NCBI GenBank assembly: GCA_963703235.1
Contig: OY969802.1
Span: 2,356,001 to 2,420,000, forward strand
Direction: 5' to 3'
Length of the DNA: 64,000 bases
Source of the DNA: VRUE01 sp963703235
GTDB taxonomy: Bacteria > Actinomycetota > Thermoleophilia > Solirubrobacterales > 70-9
Shown piece after piece: positions 24,801 through 33,039 of this stretch. Below the pieces are notes generated by a model. The model was not told where the DNA came from. It saw nothing but the letters and a program-made list of their open reading frames with translations, and did not search any database. Numbering within the stretch: the stretch's first letter is position 1; every line of letters starts with the position of its first letter. The translations under genes were made by a program, and so were the position numbers.

Positions 24801-25495
24801 ACCCCGTTGCCACCGTCCCCACGGAGATCGACGCCGAGGAGGTCGCCGCGCGGCTGGAGGAGCGCAGCGCGCCGGAGGCGATCGAGTGGATGTTCGAGAC
24901 CTTCGGCGAGAGCCACTACATCGCCTGCTCGTTCCAGAAAACGAGCTCGGTCACCGCCCACATGGCCAGTCAGGTCAACTCCGAGGCGCGCTTCTTCTAC
25001 CTCGACACCGACGTCCTCTTCCCGGAGACCTACGAGACCCGCGACCTCTTGGCCGAGCACCTCGGGATCGAGTTCGACCGCTTCCACAACCTGACCCTGG
25101 AGGAGCAGGCCGCCAAGCACGGCGACGAGCTCTGGAACAGCGACCCCGACACCTGCTGCGCCCTGCGCAAGGTCGAGCCGATGCGGCGCGCGCTGTCTTC
25201 CGTAGACTGCTGGCTCGCCGGCGTCCGCCGCGAGGACTCGGCGAATCGCGCCCAGACCCCGAAGTTCACCTGGGACAAGCGGTTCGACCTCTGGAAGCTG
25301 AACCCGATCGCGGACTGGTCCGAGCGCGACGTCTGGAACTACATCCGTGAGCACCACCTCCCGTACAACCCGCTCCACGACCACGGCTACCCGTCGATCG
25401 GCTGCACCCACTGCACCAAGCCGGTCGGGCCGGGCGGCTCGCCCCGCGAAGGCCGCTGGGTCGGCCTCGCCAAGACCGAGTGCGGGATCAACTGA
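24797..25495 (+). CDS. cysH: Adenylylsulfate (APS) reductase, assimilatory
   Basis: This protein of about 232 residues belongs to the PAPS/APS reductase family. IACSFQKTSSV is the nucleotide-binding P-loop-like motif. Two cysteine pairs, DTCCALRK and IGCTHCTKP, indicate the 4Fe-4S cluster found in APS- rather than PAPS-specific enzymes, and the C-terminal TECGIN carries the catalytic Cys. It reduces APS to sulfite with thioredoxin. The ATG at 24797 overlaps the sulfite reductase stop (ATGA); a GTG at 24788 is the alternative. It is cotranscribed with sulfite reductase. Confidence 0.9.
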   Translation: MNPVATVPTEIDAEEVAARLEERSAPEAIEWMFETFGESHYIACSFQKTSSVTAHMASQVNSEARFFYLDTDVLFPETYETRDLLAEHLGIEFDRFHNLTLEEQAAKHGDELWNSDPDTCCALRKVEPMRRALSSVDCWLAGVRREDSANRAQTPKFTWDKRFDLWKLNPIADWSERDVWNYIREHHLPYNPLHDHGYPSIGCTHCTKPVGPGGSPREGRWVGLAKTECGIN

Positions 25496-25582
25496 GCCAG
25501 GGCCCAGCGGCCCGGCACCTCTTCAGTAAGACCCCAGTCCCTACTGCCCCAAGCCCCCCTACCGATTGGTGAGATCCACTTT

Positions 25583-26659
25583 ATGAGCGAGACGATGACC
25601 GAGCTTTCCCTGACCCTCTCCGAGCGCCATACCGCCGACTTCGAGATGATCGGCAACGGCGGCTTCGCGCCGCTGACCGGCTTCCAGGGGTCCGCCGACT
25701 GGGAGCGCGTCTGTTCGGAGATGCGCACCGCCGCCGGCGAGTACTGGCCGATCCCGATCACCCTGGCAACCGACCTGCAGTGCGAGGTCGGCGACGTCGT
25801 GGCGCTGTCCAGCGACGAAGGCAAGCCGCTGGGCCGGATCAAGGTCGAAGAGATCTTCGAGCGCGACGCCAAGCGCGAGGCCGAGCAGGTCTACGGCACG
25901 ACCGATGCCGAGCACCCGGGGGTCGCCGCGATCTACGAGGAGGGCGATCGCTGCATCGCCGGCCCGATCGAGGTCGACGCGCTTCCCGATCACGAGGAGG
26001 CCTTCATGCGGCGCTACAAGACGCCGGCCGAGCACAAGGCCGACTTCGAGGCGCGCGGCTGGAAGAAGATCGTCGCCTTCCAGACCCGCAACCCGATCCA
26101 CCGCGCCCACGAGTACCTGACCAAGGCGGCGCTGGAGACCTGCGACGGGCTCTTCATCCACCCGCTGATCGGCAAGACCAAGGCCGGCGACATCCCCGCC
26201 GACGTGCGGATGCGCTGCTACGAGGTGCTGATGGAGAAGTACTACCCGAACGACCGGGTGGTGCTGGGCGTGAAGCCGGCGAAGATGCACTACGCCGGCC
26301 CGCGCGAGGCGGTCCTGCACGCGATCGTCCGCCGCAACTACGGCGCCACCCACTTCATCGTCGGCCGCGACCACGCCGGCGCCGGCGACTACTACGGCAC
26401 CTACGACGCGCAGAAGATCTTCGAGACGATCGACATCGACGAGCTCGGGATCGAGCCGCTGATGTTCGAGCACACCTTCTGGTGCAACGAGTGCGAGGGG
26501 CTCGCCTCCGGCAAGACCTGCCCGCACGACTCGGAGTCGCACCTGTTCCTCTCCGGGACCAAGGTCCGGGAGATGCTCGGCAACGGCGAAAGGCCGCCGC
26601 ACGAGTTCTCGCGCGACGAGGTCGCGGACATACTTATCGACGCTTACAAGGAGGACTGA
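25583..26659 (+). CDS. sat: ATP sulfurylase (sulfate adenylyltransferase)
   Basis: This 358-residue single-chain ATP sulfurylase has the PUA-like N-terminal domain (GFAPLTGFQGSADW), the catalytic FQTRNPIHRAHEYLTK loop, GVKPAKMHYAGPREA and FIVGRDHAGAGDYYG. A Cys cluster, WCNECEGLASGKTC, may bind zinc. It makes APS from sulfate and ATP, feeding both APS reductase and the APS kinase downstream. The 87-nt gap after cysH may hold its own promoter. It lies 7 nt before cysC. Confidence 0.92.
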   Translation: MSETMTELSLTLSERHTADFEMIGNGGFAPLTGFQGSADWERVCSEMRTAAGEYWPIPITLATDLQCEVGDVVALSSDEGKPLGRIKVEEIFERDAKREAEQVYGTTDAEHPGVAAIYEEGDRCIAGPIEVDALPDHEEAFMRRYKTPAEHKADFEARGWKKIVAFQTRNPIHRAHEYLTKAALETCDGLFIHPLIGKTKAGDIPADVRMRCYEVLMEKYYPNDRVVLGVKPAKMHYAGPREAVLHAIVRRNYGATHFIVGRDHAGAGDYYGTYDAQKIFETIDIDELGIEPLMFEHTFWCNECEGLASGKTCPHDSESHLFLSGTKVREMLGNGERPPHEFSRDEVADILIDAYKED

Positions 26660-26666
26660 CGTACCG

Positions 26667-27221
26667 ATGGCTGACGAGCAAGGATTCACCCTCTGGTTCA
26701 CCGGGCTCTCCGGAGCCGGCAAGACGACCATCTCCCGACTGCTGGAGGGCCACCTGCGCGAGCGCGGCTCGAAGCTGGAGATCCTCGACGGCGACGTCGT
26801 CCGCGAAAACCTCTCCAAAGGGCTCGGCTTCTCGAAAGAGGACCGCGACACCAACATCCGCCGCATCGCCTTCGTCGCCGACCTGCTCAGTCGCAACGGC
26901 GTGCCGGTGATCACCGCGGCGATCTCCCCCTACGCTGAGATCCGCGGCGAGGCGCGCGAGACGATGGGCGAGCGCTTCATCGAGGTCTTCGTCAAGGCCT
27001 CGGTCGACACCTGCGCCGAGCGCGACGTCAAGGGCCTCTACGCGAAAGCCTTTGCCGGCGAGATCAAGGAATTCACCGGCGTGTCGGACCCCTACGAGGC
27101 GCCGGAGAACCCGGAGATCGTCTGCGACACCGAAGGCGAAACGGCGGAGGAGTCGGCGCAGAAGTTGATCGAGTACCTCGAGTCGCGGGACTTGATCCCG
27201 GCGGCTGCGGTTACGGCCTAG
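26667..27221 (+). CDS. cysC: Adenylylsulfate kinase
   Basis: This 184-residue P-loop kinase has Walker A FTGLSGAGKTTIS, LEILDGDVVRENLSKGLGFSKEDRD and KGLYAKAFAGEIKEFTGV, matching APS kinase. It phosphorylates APS to PAPS. Because the operon also encodes an APS-type reductase, PAPS is probably made for sulfotransfer or as a branch rather than for reduction. The start follows GGAGG. Confidence 0.9.
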   Translation: MADEQGFTLWFTGLSGAGKTTISRLLEGHLRERGSKLEILDGDVVRENLSKGLGFSKEDRDTNIRRIAFVADLLSRNGVPVITAAISPYAEIRGEARETMGERFIEVFVKASVDTCAERDVKGLYAKAFAGEIKEFTGVSDPYEAPENPEIVCDTEGETAEESAQKLIEYLESRDLIPAAAVTA

Positions 27222-27233
27222 GGATGTAGCGGT

Positions 27234-27360
27234 GGGGAGGGGCGGGGTGCCCCTCCCGCTTGCTGGGTTTTTCGCCCGGCGGCGATGGCGGCCGTCCGAG
27301 GTTGCTTGCGGGGCGAAAAACAGGACGCCGCTGCGCAGGAGGGGCACCCCGCCCCTCCCC
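27234..27360. repeat. Palindromic repeat element, copy B
   Basis: The outer arms 27234-27256 and 27338-27360 are perfectly complementary over 23 bp (GGGGAGGGGCGGGGTGCCCC...). The core shares with copy A the strings GCTGGGTTTTTCGCC, GGCCGTCCGAG and GGGCGAAAAACAGGACGCCG. Relative to copy A the arms carry paired substitutions, so complementarity is kept. It lies between convergent genes (cysC and the PHP gene). Confidence 0.8.
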
Positions 27361-27424
27361 TCTGGCTCCTTCCCCGGCGCCATCTTCGTGTGACGCCGGG
27401 ATCGAGCGCGGATGCTGTCGCGTG

Positions 27425-27471
27425 TTCCGGTGCGAGTTATCCCTCATATACGGGGATAACTCGCACCGGAA
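27425..27471. repeat. Perfect 19-bp inverted repeat
   Basis: Arms 27425-27443 (TTCCGGTGCGAGTTATCCC) and 27453-27471 are perfectly complementary around a 9-nt loop (TCATATACG). There is no T-run. It may act as a bidirectional terminator or be an extragenic palindromic repeat. Confidence 0.7.
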
Positions 27472-27597
27472 GTCTGAGTCGGGCTAAGGACGAGCGGGGC
27501 GTTGGGGTGCGAGAGCGGCAGCACCTCGACGTCCTCCAACTTCGGCGAGGAGCGTTCCTGGCCGCCGAGCGCCTGGCCGATGCCGACCGGCTCGGAT

Positions 27598-27633
27598 GAA
27601 GCTTTGTACGGCCTATAGGCGGTAAAAGGCTTC
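27598..27633. terminator. Imperfect hairpin downstream of the PHP gene
   Basis: Arms 27598-27613 and 27618-27633 match at 13 of 16 positions around a TATA loop. It lies about 65 nt after the stop of the minus-strand PHP gene and may terminate its transcript. Confidence 0.4.
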
Positions 27634-27696
27634 AACGAACGGCCCTGAACGCCTCCTCGTAGGGGACGCGCACCTCGAGAGCCGCCGCTGGTCTCT

Positions 27697-28506
27697 CTAA
27701 GGCCGGGCGGGCACCTGAGGCTCGGCGAGGCCATAGGTGTCGTAGGCACCGAAGCGGGCGAAGGTCTTGTGGGTCGGGCCGTGGTAGTCCGACGAGGCAG
27801 TGGGGATCAGGTCGAGCTCATCGCAGAGCTCCAGCAGGTGGGCCGTCTGCTCTCTGCTGTGGGTTGGGTAGAAGGTCTCGACTCCGTCGACGTCGAGGGC
27901 GCGGATCAGCTCGTCGACCTCGTGCGGGGCGGAGATGTCCCAGTAGGGGTGGGCGACGACGGCGGCGCCGCCGGCGTCCTTGATCAGCGCGACCGCCTGC
28001 GCGGCGGTCGGCCAACGGCGCGGCACGAAGGCCTTGGCGCCGGGCACCAGGTACTCCTCGAAGAAGGGGCCGAGGTCGCCCGTGGCGCCGGCCGCCCTGG
28101 CGATGTGGGGGCGGCCGATCGAGAGCGCGTCGCCGGCCTCGCGGACGGCGTCCTCCAGGTGCAGGTCGAAGCCCTCGCCGCGCAGCTTCTCGACGATCTC
28201 GCCGGCCCGCGCCACCCGTTCGTGCTGCGCCCGCTCGCAGGCCGGCGCGATCCTGCCCAGGTCGACCCAGTAGCCACACACATGCAGGTCTTCGGCGTAC
28301 TCGTGCACACACGACATCTCGATCGCCGGCACCAGCTCGATCCCCACCCGCTCCGCCGCCTCAGCCGCCTTGGCGACCCCCGCGATCGCATCGTGATCGC
28401 TCAGGGCGAGCGTCGTCACCCCCGCCTTCGCGGCTTCTTCGACGACTTCGGCCGGGGCCAGCTGCCCGTCGGAGACGGTCGAGTGCGACTGTAGCTCGAT
28501 CAGCAT
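27697..28506 (-). CDS. PHP-domain phosphoesterase
   Basis: This 269-residue protein starts with the PHP metal-binding motif LIELQSHSTVSDG (HxHxxxD-like, first His replaced by Gln-Ser), then ALSDHDAIAGV. Later come PAIEMSC, VVAHPYWD and SSDYHGP, the metal ligands of the trinuclear site. Relatives hydrolyse 3',5'-nucleoside bisphosphates or oligonucleotides in the cytoplasm. It is divergent from the carboxylase gene with only 47 nt between starts. Confidence 0.8.
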   Translation of the reverse strand: MLIELQSHSTVSDGQLAPAEVVEEAAKAGVTTLALSDHDAIAGVAKAAEAAERVGIELVPAIEMSCVHEYAEDLHVCGYWVDLGRIAPACERAQHERVARAGEIVEKLRGEGFDLHLEDAVREAGDALSIGRPHIARAAGATGDLGPFFEEYLVPGAKAFVPRRWPTAAQAVALIKDAGGAAVVAHPYWDISAPHEVDELIRALDVDGVETFYPTHSREQTAHLLELCDELDLIPTASSDYHGPTHKTFARFGAYDTYGLAEPQVPARP

Positions 28507-28553
28507 CGGGCGGCAGCCTATTCCGCGCGCTGCGTTAATAGAGTGCCGCGTCC

Positions 28554-30317
28554 GTGTTCGAGAAGGTCCTGATAGCCAACCGTGGCGAGATCGCGATTCG
28601 CGTCGTCCGCACCCTGAAGGAGATGGGGATCGCGTCGGTCGCCGTCTACTCCGAGATCGACCGTGAGGCGCCGCACGTGCGCGAGGCCGATGAGGCCTTT
28701 CTGATCGGGCCCGCGGTGCCGGCCGAGAGCTACCTGAACGTGCTCAAGATCATCGATACGGCGAAGGCGGCTGGGGCGGAGGCGATTCACCCTGGGTACG
28801 GCTTCCTGGCTGAGAATGCGGATTTTGCTCGGGCATGTGCCGAGGCGGGGATCGTCTTCATCGGTCCGCCACCGGAGGCGATCGAAGCGATGGGCTCGAA
28901 GACGCGGGCGCGCGAGATCATGGCCGAGGCCGGGGTCCCGATCGTGCCTGGGGCGACTGAACCGGCCAAGGACGTGGACGCCGCCAAGCAGCAGGCCGAG
29001 GAGGCCGGCTACCCCGTCGCCTGCAAGGCGGCCGGCGGCGGCGGCGGCAAGGGCTTCCGCGTGGCGATGACCCCGGACGAGCTCGAGGAGGCCTTCGAGG
29101 GCGCAGCCCGCGAAGGCGAGAAGTTCTTCTCCGACGCGCGCGTCTACGTCGAGCGCTACCTCGAGGACCCCCGCCACGTCGAGGTCCAGGTGCTGGCCGA
29201 CTCGCACGGCAACGTGATCCACCTCGGCGAGCGCGACTGCTCGATTCAGCGCCGCCACCAGAAGGTGATCGAGGAGGCGCCCGGGCCGCAGGTGGACGAG
29301 GAGATGCGCGAGCGGATCGGCAAGATCGCCACCGACGCCGCCGCGGCCGTCGGCTATCGCGGCGCCGGCACGGTCGAGGGGATGCAGGTCGGCGACGAGT
29401 ACTTCTTCCTCGAGATGAACACGCGGGTGCAGGTCGAGCACTGCGTGACCGAGATGGTCACCGGCGTCGACATCGTCCGCGAGCAGGTGCTGGTCGCCGC
29501 CGGCGAGGCGCTCTCGGTCGCTCAGGAGGGCGTCGAGCTGCACGGCCACGCGATCGAGTGCCGGATCAACGCCGAGGCCGCGCACAAGAAGTTCGCGCCG
29601 GCGCCGGGCGCAATCGCCACCTACCGTGAGCCGGCCGGGCCGGGCGTTCGCGTCGACTCCGGTGTCGAGGCGGGCTCCGAGGTGACGCCGATGTACGACC
29701 CGATGGTGGCCAAGCTGATCGTCTGGGACGTCGACCGCGAGCACGCGACGCGCCGGATGCTGCGGGCGCTCGGCGAGTACGAGATCGGCGGCCTGACCAC
29801 CTTGATCCCCTTCCACCGGGCGATCCTCGCCACCGAGCAGTGGGCCAAGGGCGAGACCTGCCGCGACCTGATGGAGGACCGCGAGTGGCTGAAGTCGACG
29901 GCGCCCGAGGAGGCGGCCGCCCCGCCCGCGGAGGAGGGCGCCGAGCTCGTCGCCCGCGACTACAAGGTTGAGGTCTCCGGCAAGCTCTTCGACGTCAAGG
30001 TACTGGGCGAGGCGCTCGCCGGCGGCGGTAATCCGGCGTCCGGGGCAACCGGCCGCAAGCCGCCCAAGCGCGAGCGCAAGTCGGGCGGCGCCGCCAGCGC
30101 CTCCAGCGAGTCGCTGCCATCGCCGCTGCAGGGCACCGTCCTCAAGGTTGCGGTCGAGCAGGGCGCCGAGGTCGCCGAGGGCGACCTGATCTGCGTGATC
30201 GAGGCAATGAAGATGGAGAACGAGATCGCCGCCCACCGCTCGGGCAAAGTCACGGCCCTAAACATCTCCGAAGGCGCCGCGGTCTCGAGCGGCGACGTAC
30301 TCGCCGTCATCGAGTAG
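28554..30317 (+). CDS. Acyl-CoA (acetyl/propionyl) carboxylase biotin carboxylase-BCCP subunit
   Basis: This 587-residue protein begins VLIANRGEIAIRVVRT at a GTG start. The ATP-grasp biotin carboxylase domain includes KAAGGGGGKGFRVA, ERDCSIQRRHQKVIEEAP and EMNTRVQVEHCVTEM. A linker follows, and the C-terminal biotinyl domain carries the EAMKMENEI biotinylation site. This fused alpha chain is the actinobacterial AccA type and carboxylates its own biotin for transfer by a separate beta subunit, which is not in the window. Substrate range cannot be told from this chain. It ends in a palindrome shared with the convergent sulfatase. Confidence 0.9.
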   Translation: MFEKVLIANRGEIAIRVVRTLKEMGIASVAVYSEIDREAPHVREADEAFLIGPAVPAESYLNVLKIIDTAKAAGAEAIHPGYGFLAENADFARACAEAGIVFIGPPPEAIEAMGSKTRAREIMAEAGVPIVPGATEPAKDVDAAKQQAEEAGYPVACKAAGGGGGKGFRVAMTPDELEEAFEGAAREGEKFFSDARVYVERYLEDPRHVEVQVLADSHGNVIHLGERDCSIQRRHQKVIEEAPGPQVDEEMRERIGKIATDAAAAVGYRGAGTVEGMQVGDEYFFLEMNTRVQVEHCVTEMVTGVDIVREQVLVAAGEALSVAQEGVELHGHAIECRINAEAAHKKFAPAPGAIATYREPAGPGVRVDSGVEAGSEVTPMYDPMVAKLIVWDVDREHATRRMLRALGEYEIGGLTTLIPFHRAILATEQWAKGETCRDLMEDREWLKSTAPEEAAAPPAEEGAELVARDYKVEVSGKLFDVKVLGEALAGGGNPASGATGRKPPKRERKSGGAASASSESLPSPLQGTVLKVAVEQGAEVAEGDLICVIEAMKMENEIAAHRSGKVTALNISEGAAVSSGDVLAVIE

Positions 30318-30340
30318 GGGCGGGGGCCTCCCGCCCCTAC
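30314..30340. terminator. Bidirectional terminator overlapping both stop codons
   Basis: GTAGGGGCGGG (30314-30324) and its perfect complement (30330-30340) form an 11-bp stem with a 5-nt loop. The TAG stops of the carboxylase (+) and of the sulfatase (-) are both inside the stem. Confidence 0.65.
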
Positions 30341-32163
30341 TGCCGCCGTTCGCGTTCGCGCCGTTCCTTTTCCCGCTGCCTTTCCCGTTCCCTTACTTCC
30401 TTTTGCTTCTTGGCTTGAAGCCGCTGGAACTCGATTCGGGTCAGCGGTAGGGTCGGCGTCACTTCGCTGCAGACGCGCCCGACGCAGTCCGAGAGGCGCT
30501 TCATCTGGCGGTGCAGAAAGTTGCGGATCGGGAAGAAGTTGGGGACCTCGTGCAGCGAGTTCAGCTCGTAGGGGTCGCGGTTGATGTTGTAGAGCTCCTT
30601 CTCGCCGGTCGGCCAGGCGATGTACTTGTAGGGGCCGAGGCGGATCCCGGCGTAGTCCTTGGGCGGCGCCAGCAGGGATGCGGTCGCTTCTCCAGATCGG
30701 CGTGAGGCGGTTGCGCCGCCGCTTGGCGCCGCGGAGATCTGTCCCTGGGCTTCGACGTCGCTGGTCTGCACGAAGGACTCGAAGAGGATCGGCCGCCGGC
30801 TGCGCAGCTCCGAGTCTTCGAGGTAGGGGACGAGGGAGCGCCCGTCGATGCTCTTGTCCGCTTCGGCGCCGGCCAGCTCCAGCAGGGTCGGCGCGATGTC
30901 GACGTTGGCCGCCAGCTCGCCGGTCGAGCTGCCCTGCTCGATCCCCGGACCGCGAATCAGGAAGGGGAGGTGGGTCGCCGGCTCGTAGGCGAGGAACTTG
31001 CCGCCGAGCAGGCGGTGCTCGCCGAAGAAGAAGCCGTTGTCGGAGGTGAAGACGACGTAGGTGTTGCGCAGCCGTCCGATCTGGCCGAGGGTCTGGATCA
31101 CCTGCTTGACGCCGTCGTCGACCGAGCGCAGCGAGTCGAGCTGCTTCTGGTAGTAGGTGCGGTAGACCTTCTTCTCGTTCGGCGTCAGGTGGGGCGCGTC
31201 GCGGATGAAGCGGGGCTTGTCGGTGACGGTGCCCTCGTCGAACCCTTCGGAGCGGTCGTGCGGATGCCGGGCGCCCTTGAACCAGTCGTAGTGACGGGGG
31301 GCCGGCTCGGGACCGGCGGGGCGGCGGAAGTCCCCGTGCGGGGCGGTGTAGTCGAGCTGCAGGAAGAACGGCTGTTCCGGCGAGGTCCCCAGCATCTCGG
31401 TCGTGGCGATGTTGGTCAGGGTGTCGGTGATGTGAAAGCAGGGGAGGCCGTTGAGCGGCGCGAAGGGGCAGCCGATGTCGTCGCGGACGCCGTACTCGCG
31501 CGTCTCCCAGCTGCCGGGGTCCCCGAACGGGCCGTCGAGCTGCCCGTTGTCGTTCAGCGTGTAGCCGTAGAAGTAGTGGTGGGTGTCGGCCTTCAGGACC
31601 GTGTGCCAGGCGTCCCAGCCCGGAGGCACCGAGGTCCCGTTGTCGTGCGGTTCGTCGCCGTAGCCGTTGAGGAACTTGCCGACGTGGATCGTGCGGTAGC
31701 CGGCGGCCTGCAGCCAGGTGGCGAGGTTGTGGCTGGCGGCGGCGCGGAAGGAGAAGCCGAAGTAGCCGCCGTTCGGCTGCACGTTGCCCTTGACGCCGTT
31801 GTTGTGGGCGTAGCGCCCGGTCAGCAGGCTGACCCGCGAGGGACAGCAGAGCGGGTAGGGGACGTAGTAGCGATTGAAGGTCATCCCCCGTTTGGCGATC
31901 AGGTCGAGCGTGTTCGGCATCGCCCGCGTGGCCGGCGCCCCGGGGAAGGATTTGAAGGTCTCGTAGAGGCCGTCGAGCGTCTGGTCGTCGGTCTGGATCA
32001 CGACGAAGCTGGGCCGCTCGCCGCCGGTGTAGGGGGGCGGAATCGCGGCCTCGGCGGCGCGCGCGAGGCCGAAGGCGAGGACGAGCGTGCAGAGCAGGGC
32101 CAGCAGCCCCGCCGCGATCGGGCGGGCGCTCACGGGCATGCGGATTTCGCTTCGTCGCTGCAT
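30337..32163 (-). CDS. Secreted sulfatase
   Basis: This 608-residue protein has an N-terminal signal peptide (IAAGLLALLCTLVLAFGLARAAEA), then FVVIQTDDQT (metal-binding Asp pair) and the formylglycine motif in YPLCCPSRVSLLTGRYAH (C-x-P-S-R), the hallmark of type I sulfatases. FTSDNGFFFGEHRLLGGK supplies the late metal ligands. It hydrolyses sulfate esters outside the membrane once the Cys is converted to formylglycine. The last ~35 residues are almost only Arg, Glu, Lys and Gln (KEVRERERQREKERRERERRQ-like), an unusual charged tail. A second ATG lies eight codons downstream. Confidence 0.88.
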   Translation of the reverse strand: MQRRSEIRMPVSARPIAAGLLALLCTLVLAFGLARAAEAAIPPPYTGGERPSFVVIQTDDQTLDGLYETFKSFPGAPATRAMPNTLDLIAKRGMTFNRYYVPYPLCCPSRVSLLTGRYAHNNGVKGNVQPNGGYFGFSFRAAASHNLATWLQAAGYRTIHVGKFLNGYGDEPHDNGTSVPPGWDAWHTVLKADTHHYFYGYTLNDNGQLDGPFGDPGSWETREYGVRDDIGCPFAPLNGLPCFHITDTLTNIATTEMLGTSPEQPFFLQLDYTAPHGDFRRPAGPEPAPRHYDWFKGARHPHDRSEGFDEGTVTDKPRFIRDAPHLTPNEKKVYRTYYQKQLDSLRSVDDGVKQVIQTLGQIGRLRNTYVVFTSDNGFFFGEHRLLGGKFLAYEPATHLPFLIRGPGIEQGSSTGELAANVDIAPTLLELAGAEADKSIDGRSLVPYLEDSELRSRRPILFESFVQTSDVEAQGQISAAPSGGATASRRSGEATASLLAPPKDYAGIRLGPYKYIAWPTGEKELYNINRDPYELNSLHEVPNFFPIRNFLHRQMKRLSDCVGRVCSEVTPTLPLTRIEFQRLQAKKQKEVRERERQREKERRERERRQ

Positions 32164-32242
32164 CGAGCGGGTCGCCGACGACCTAAGAGACGAAACCGTC
32201 TGCCGTCGGGGAAGTTGCGAAACGCTAGAAAACGCTCAGGAC

Positions 32243-32268
32243 GCGCCGGCCAGCGCGGCGTCCGCCCT
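32243..32268 (-). terminator. Probable terminator after the HAD dehalogenase gene
   Basis: On the minus strand, directly after the stop at 32269, a GGACGC...GCGTCC hairpin is followed a few bases later by a TTTTC run. It separates this gene from the downstream sulfatase. Confidence 0.5.
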
Positions 32269-32964
32269 TCAGGACGCGCCCAGTTTTTTGGCTGCGTCGC
32301 GGAAGTTCTTGACCGTCGCGGCGGGGGCTTTGCGGCCCTCCAGCTTCTCGCCGTGGCGGTTGACCCAGATCACCGGCACGTTCATCTTCAGCAGCGGCGC
32401 GACGTCGGTCGTGTAGCTGGAGGCGATGTGGACCCAGCCTTTCTTGCCGCCGATCCGCCGCGCGCACTCTTTGAAGTGGACCGGGTCGGGCTTGTAGCTG
32501 CGCACCTGCTGGGCGGTGACGACGAGGTCCAGTTCGGTGCGCAGGTGGCGGCGGGAGATGCCGAGCAGTTTGTCGTCGATGTTGGAGACGATCCCGATTT
32601 CGTAGCGCTTGCCGAGCCGGTCCATCGCCGCGTTCGCCTCGCGGAAGGGCTGCCAGTAGGCGACGCTGTTGGGCAGGAACTGGGCGCGGGAGGGCTCGAT
32701 CTCCCAGCCCACCTCGCCGGCGACCTTGACGATCGTCCGCCGCAGCACCTCCGCGTACAGTTCGTAGGAGCCGGCCATGATTTCGGCCTGGACTTCGAAG
32801 AAGCGCTGCAGGAAGGGCCCCTCGTCGAAGCTGAAGCCGTCCTTCTCCGCCTCTTTCTTGCAGGCTTCGACGATCCCCTTCTCCCAGTCGATCAGGGTGC
32901 CGTAGCAGTCGGTGGTCACCCACTCGATCGATTTGAGGCTGGGTAGCGGCACGAGCGGCGGCAT
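32269..32964 (-). CDS. HAD-superfamily hydrolase, haloacid dehalogenase type II-like
   Basis: This 231-residue protein has the nucleophile motif TTDCYGTLIDWE (Asp) near residue 17, SNIDDKLLG (motif II), YKPDPVHFKECARRIG (motif III Lys) and IASSYTTDVAPLL (motif IV). The layout and cap region match (S)-2-haloacid dehalogenases and related phosphatases, which use an Asp nucleophile and need or lack Mg2+ depending on the branch. I chose the ATG at 32964; longer frames run into the sucC control region. It is divergent from sucC. Confidence 0.8.
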   Translation of the reverse strand: MPPLVPLPSLKSIEWVTTDCYGTLIDWEKGIVEACKKEAEKDGFSFDEGPFLQRFFEVQAEIMAGSYELYAEVLRRTIVKVAGEVGWEIEPSRAQFLPNSVAYWQPFREANAAMDRLGKRYEIGIVSNIDDKLLGISRRHLRTELDLVVTAQQVRSYKPDPVHFKECARRIGGKKGWVHIASSYTTDVAPLLKMNVPVIWVNRHGEKLEGRKAPAATVKNFRDAAKKLGAS

Positions 32965-33039
32965 TATGCCAAGTGGCGGCAAGCCCGGCGTTTGGCCCCT
33001 TTGGATAGGCTGCCGCCCGCGCCGCAGGGCGCACGTCCC

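Larger units (their letters stand above)
27361..27696. other. Intergenic region with two further palindromes, no convincing gene
   Basis: This stretch contains hairpins at 27425-27471 and 27598-27633 and no frame with recognisable protein features. Short open frames here lack ribosome binding sites. Confidence 0.5.

Noticed and set aside
25496..25582. Possible riboswitch before the ATP sulfurylase gene
   Set aside because: The gap is only 87 nt and shows no SAM- or other riboswitch-like conserved core.
27480..27660. Minus-strand frame containing ...LPLSHPNAPLVLSP, possible gene remnant
   Set aside because: No family was recognised, there is no start with a ribosome site, and it overlaps a hairpin.
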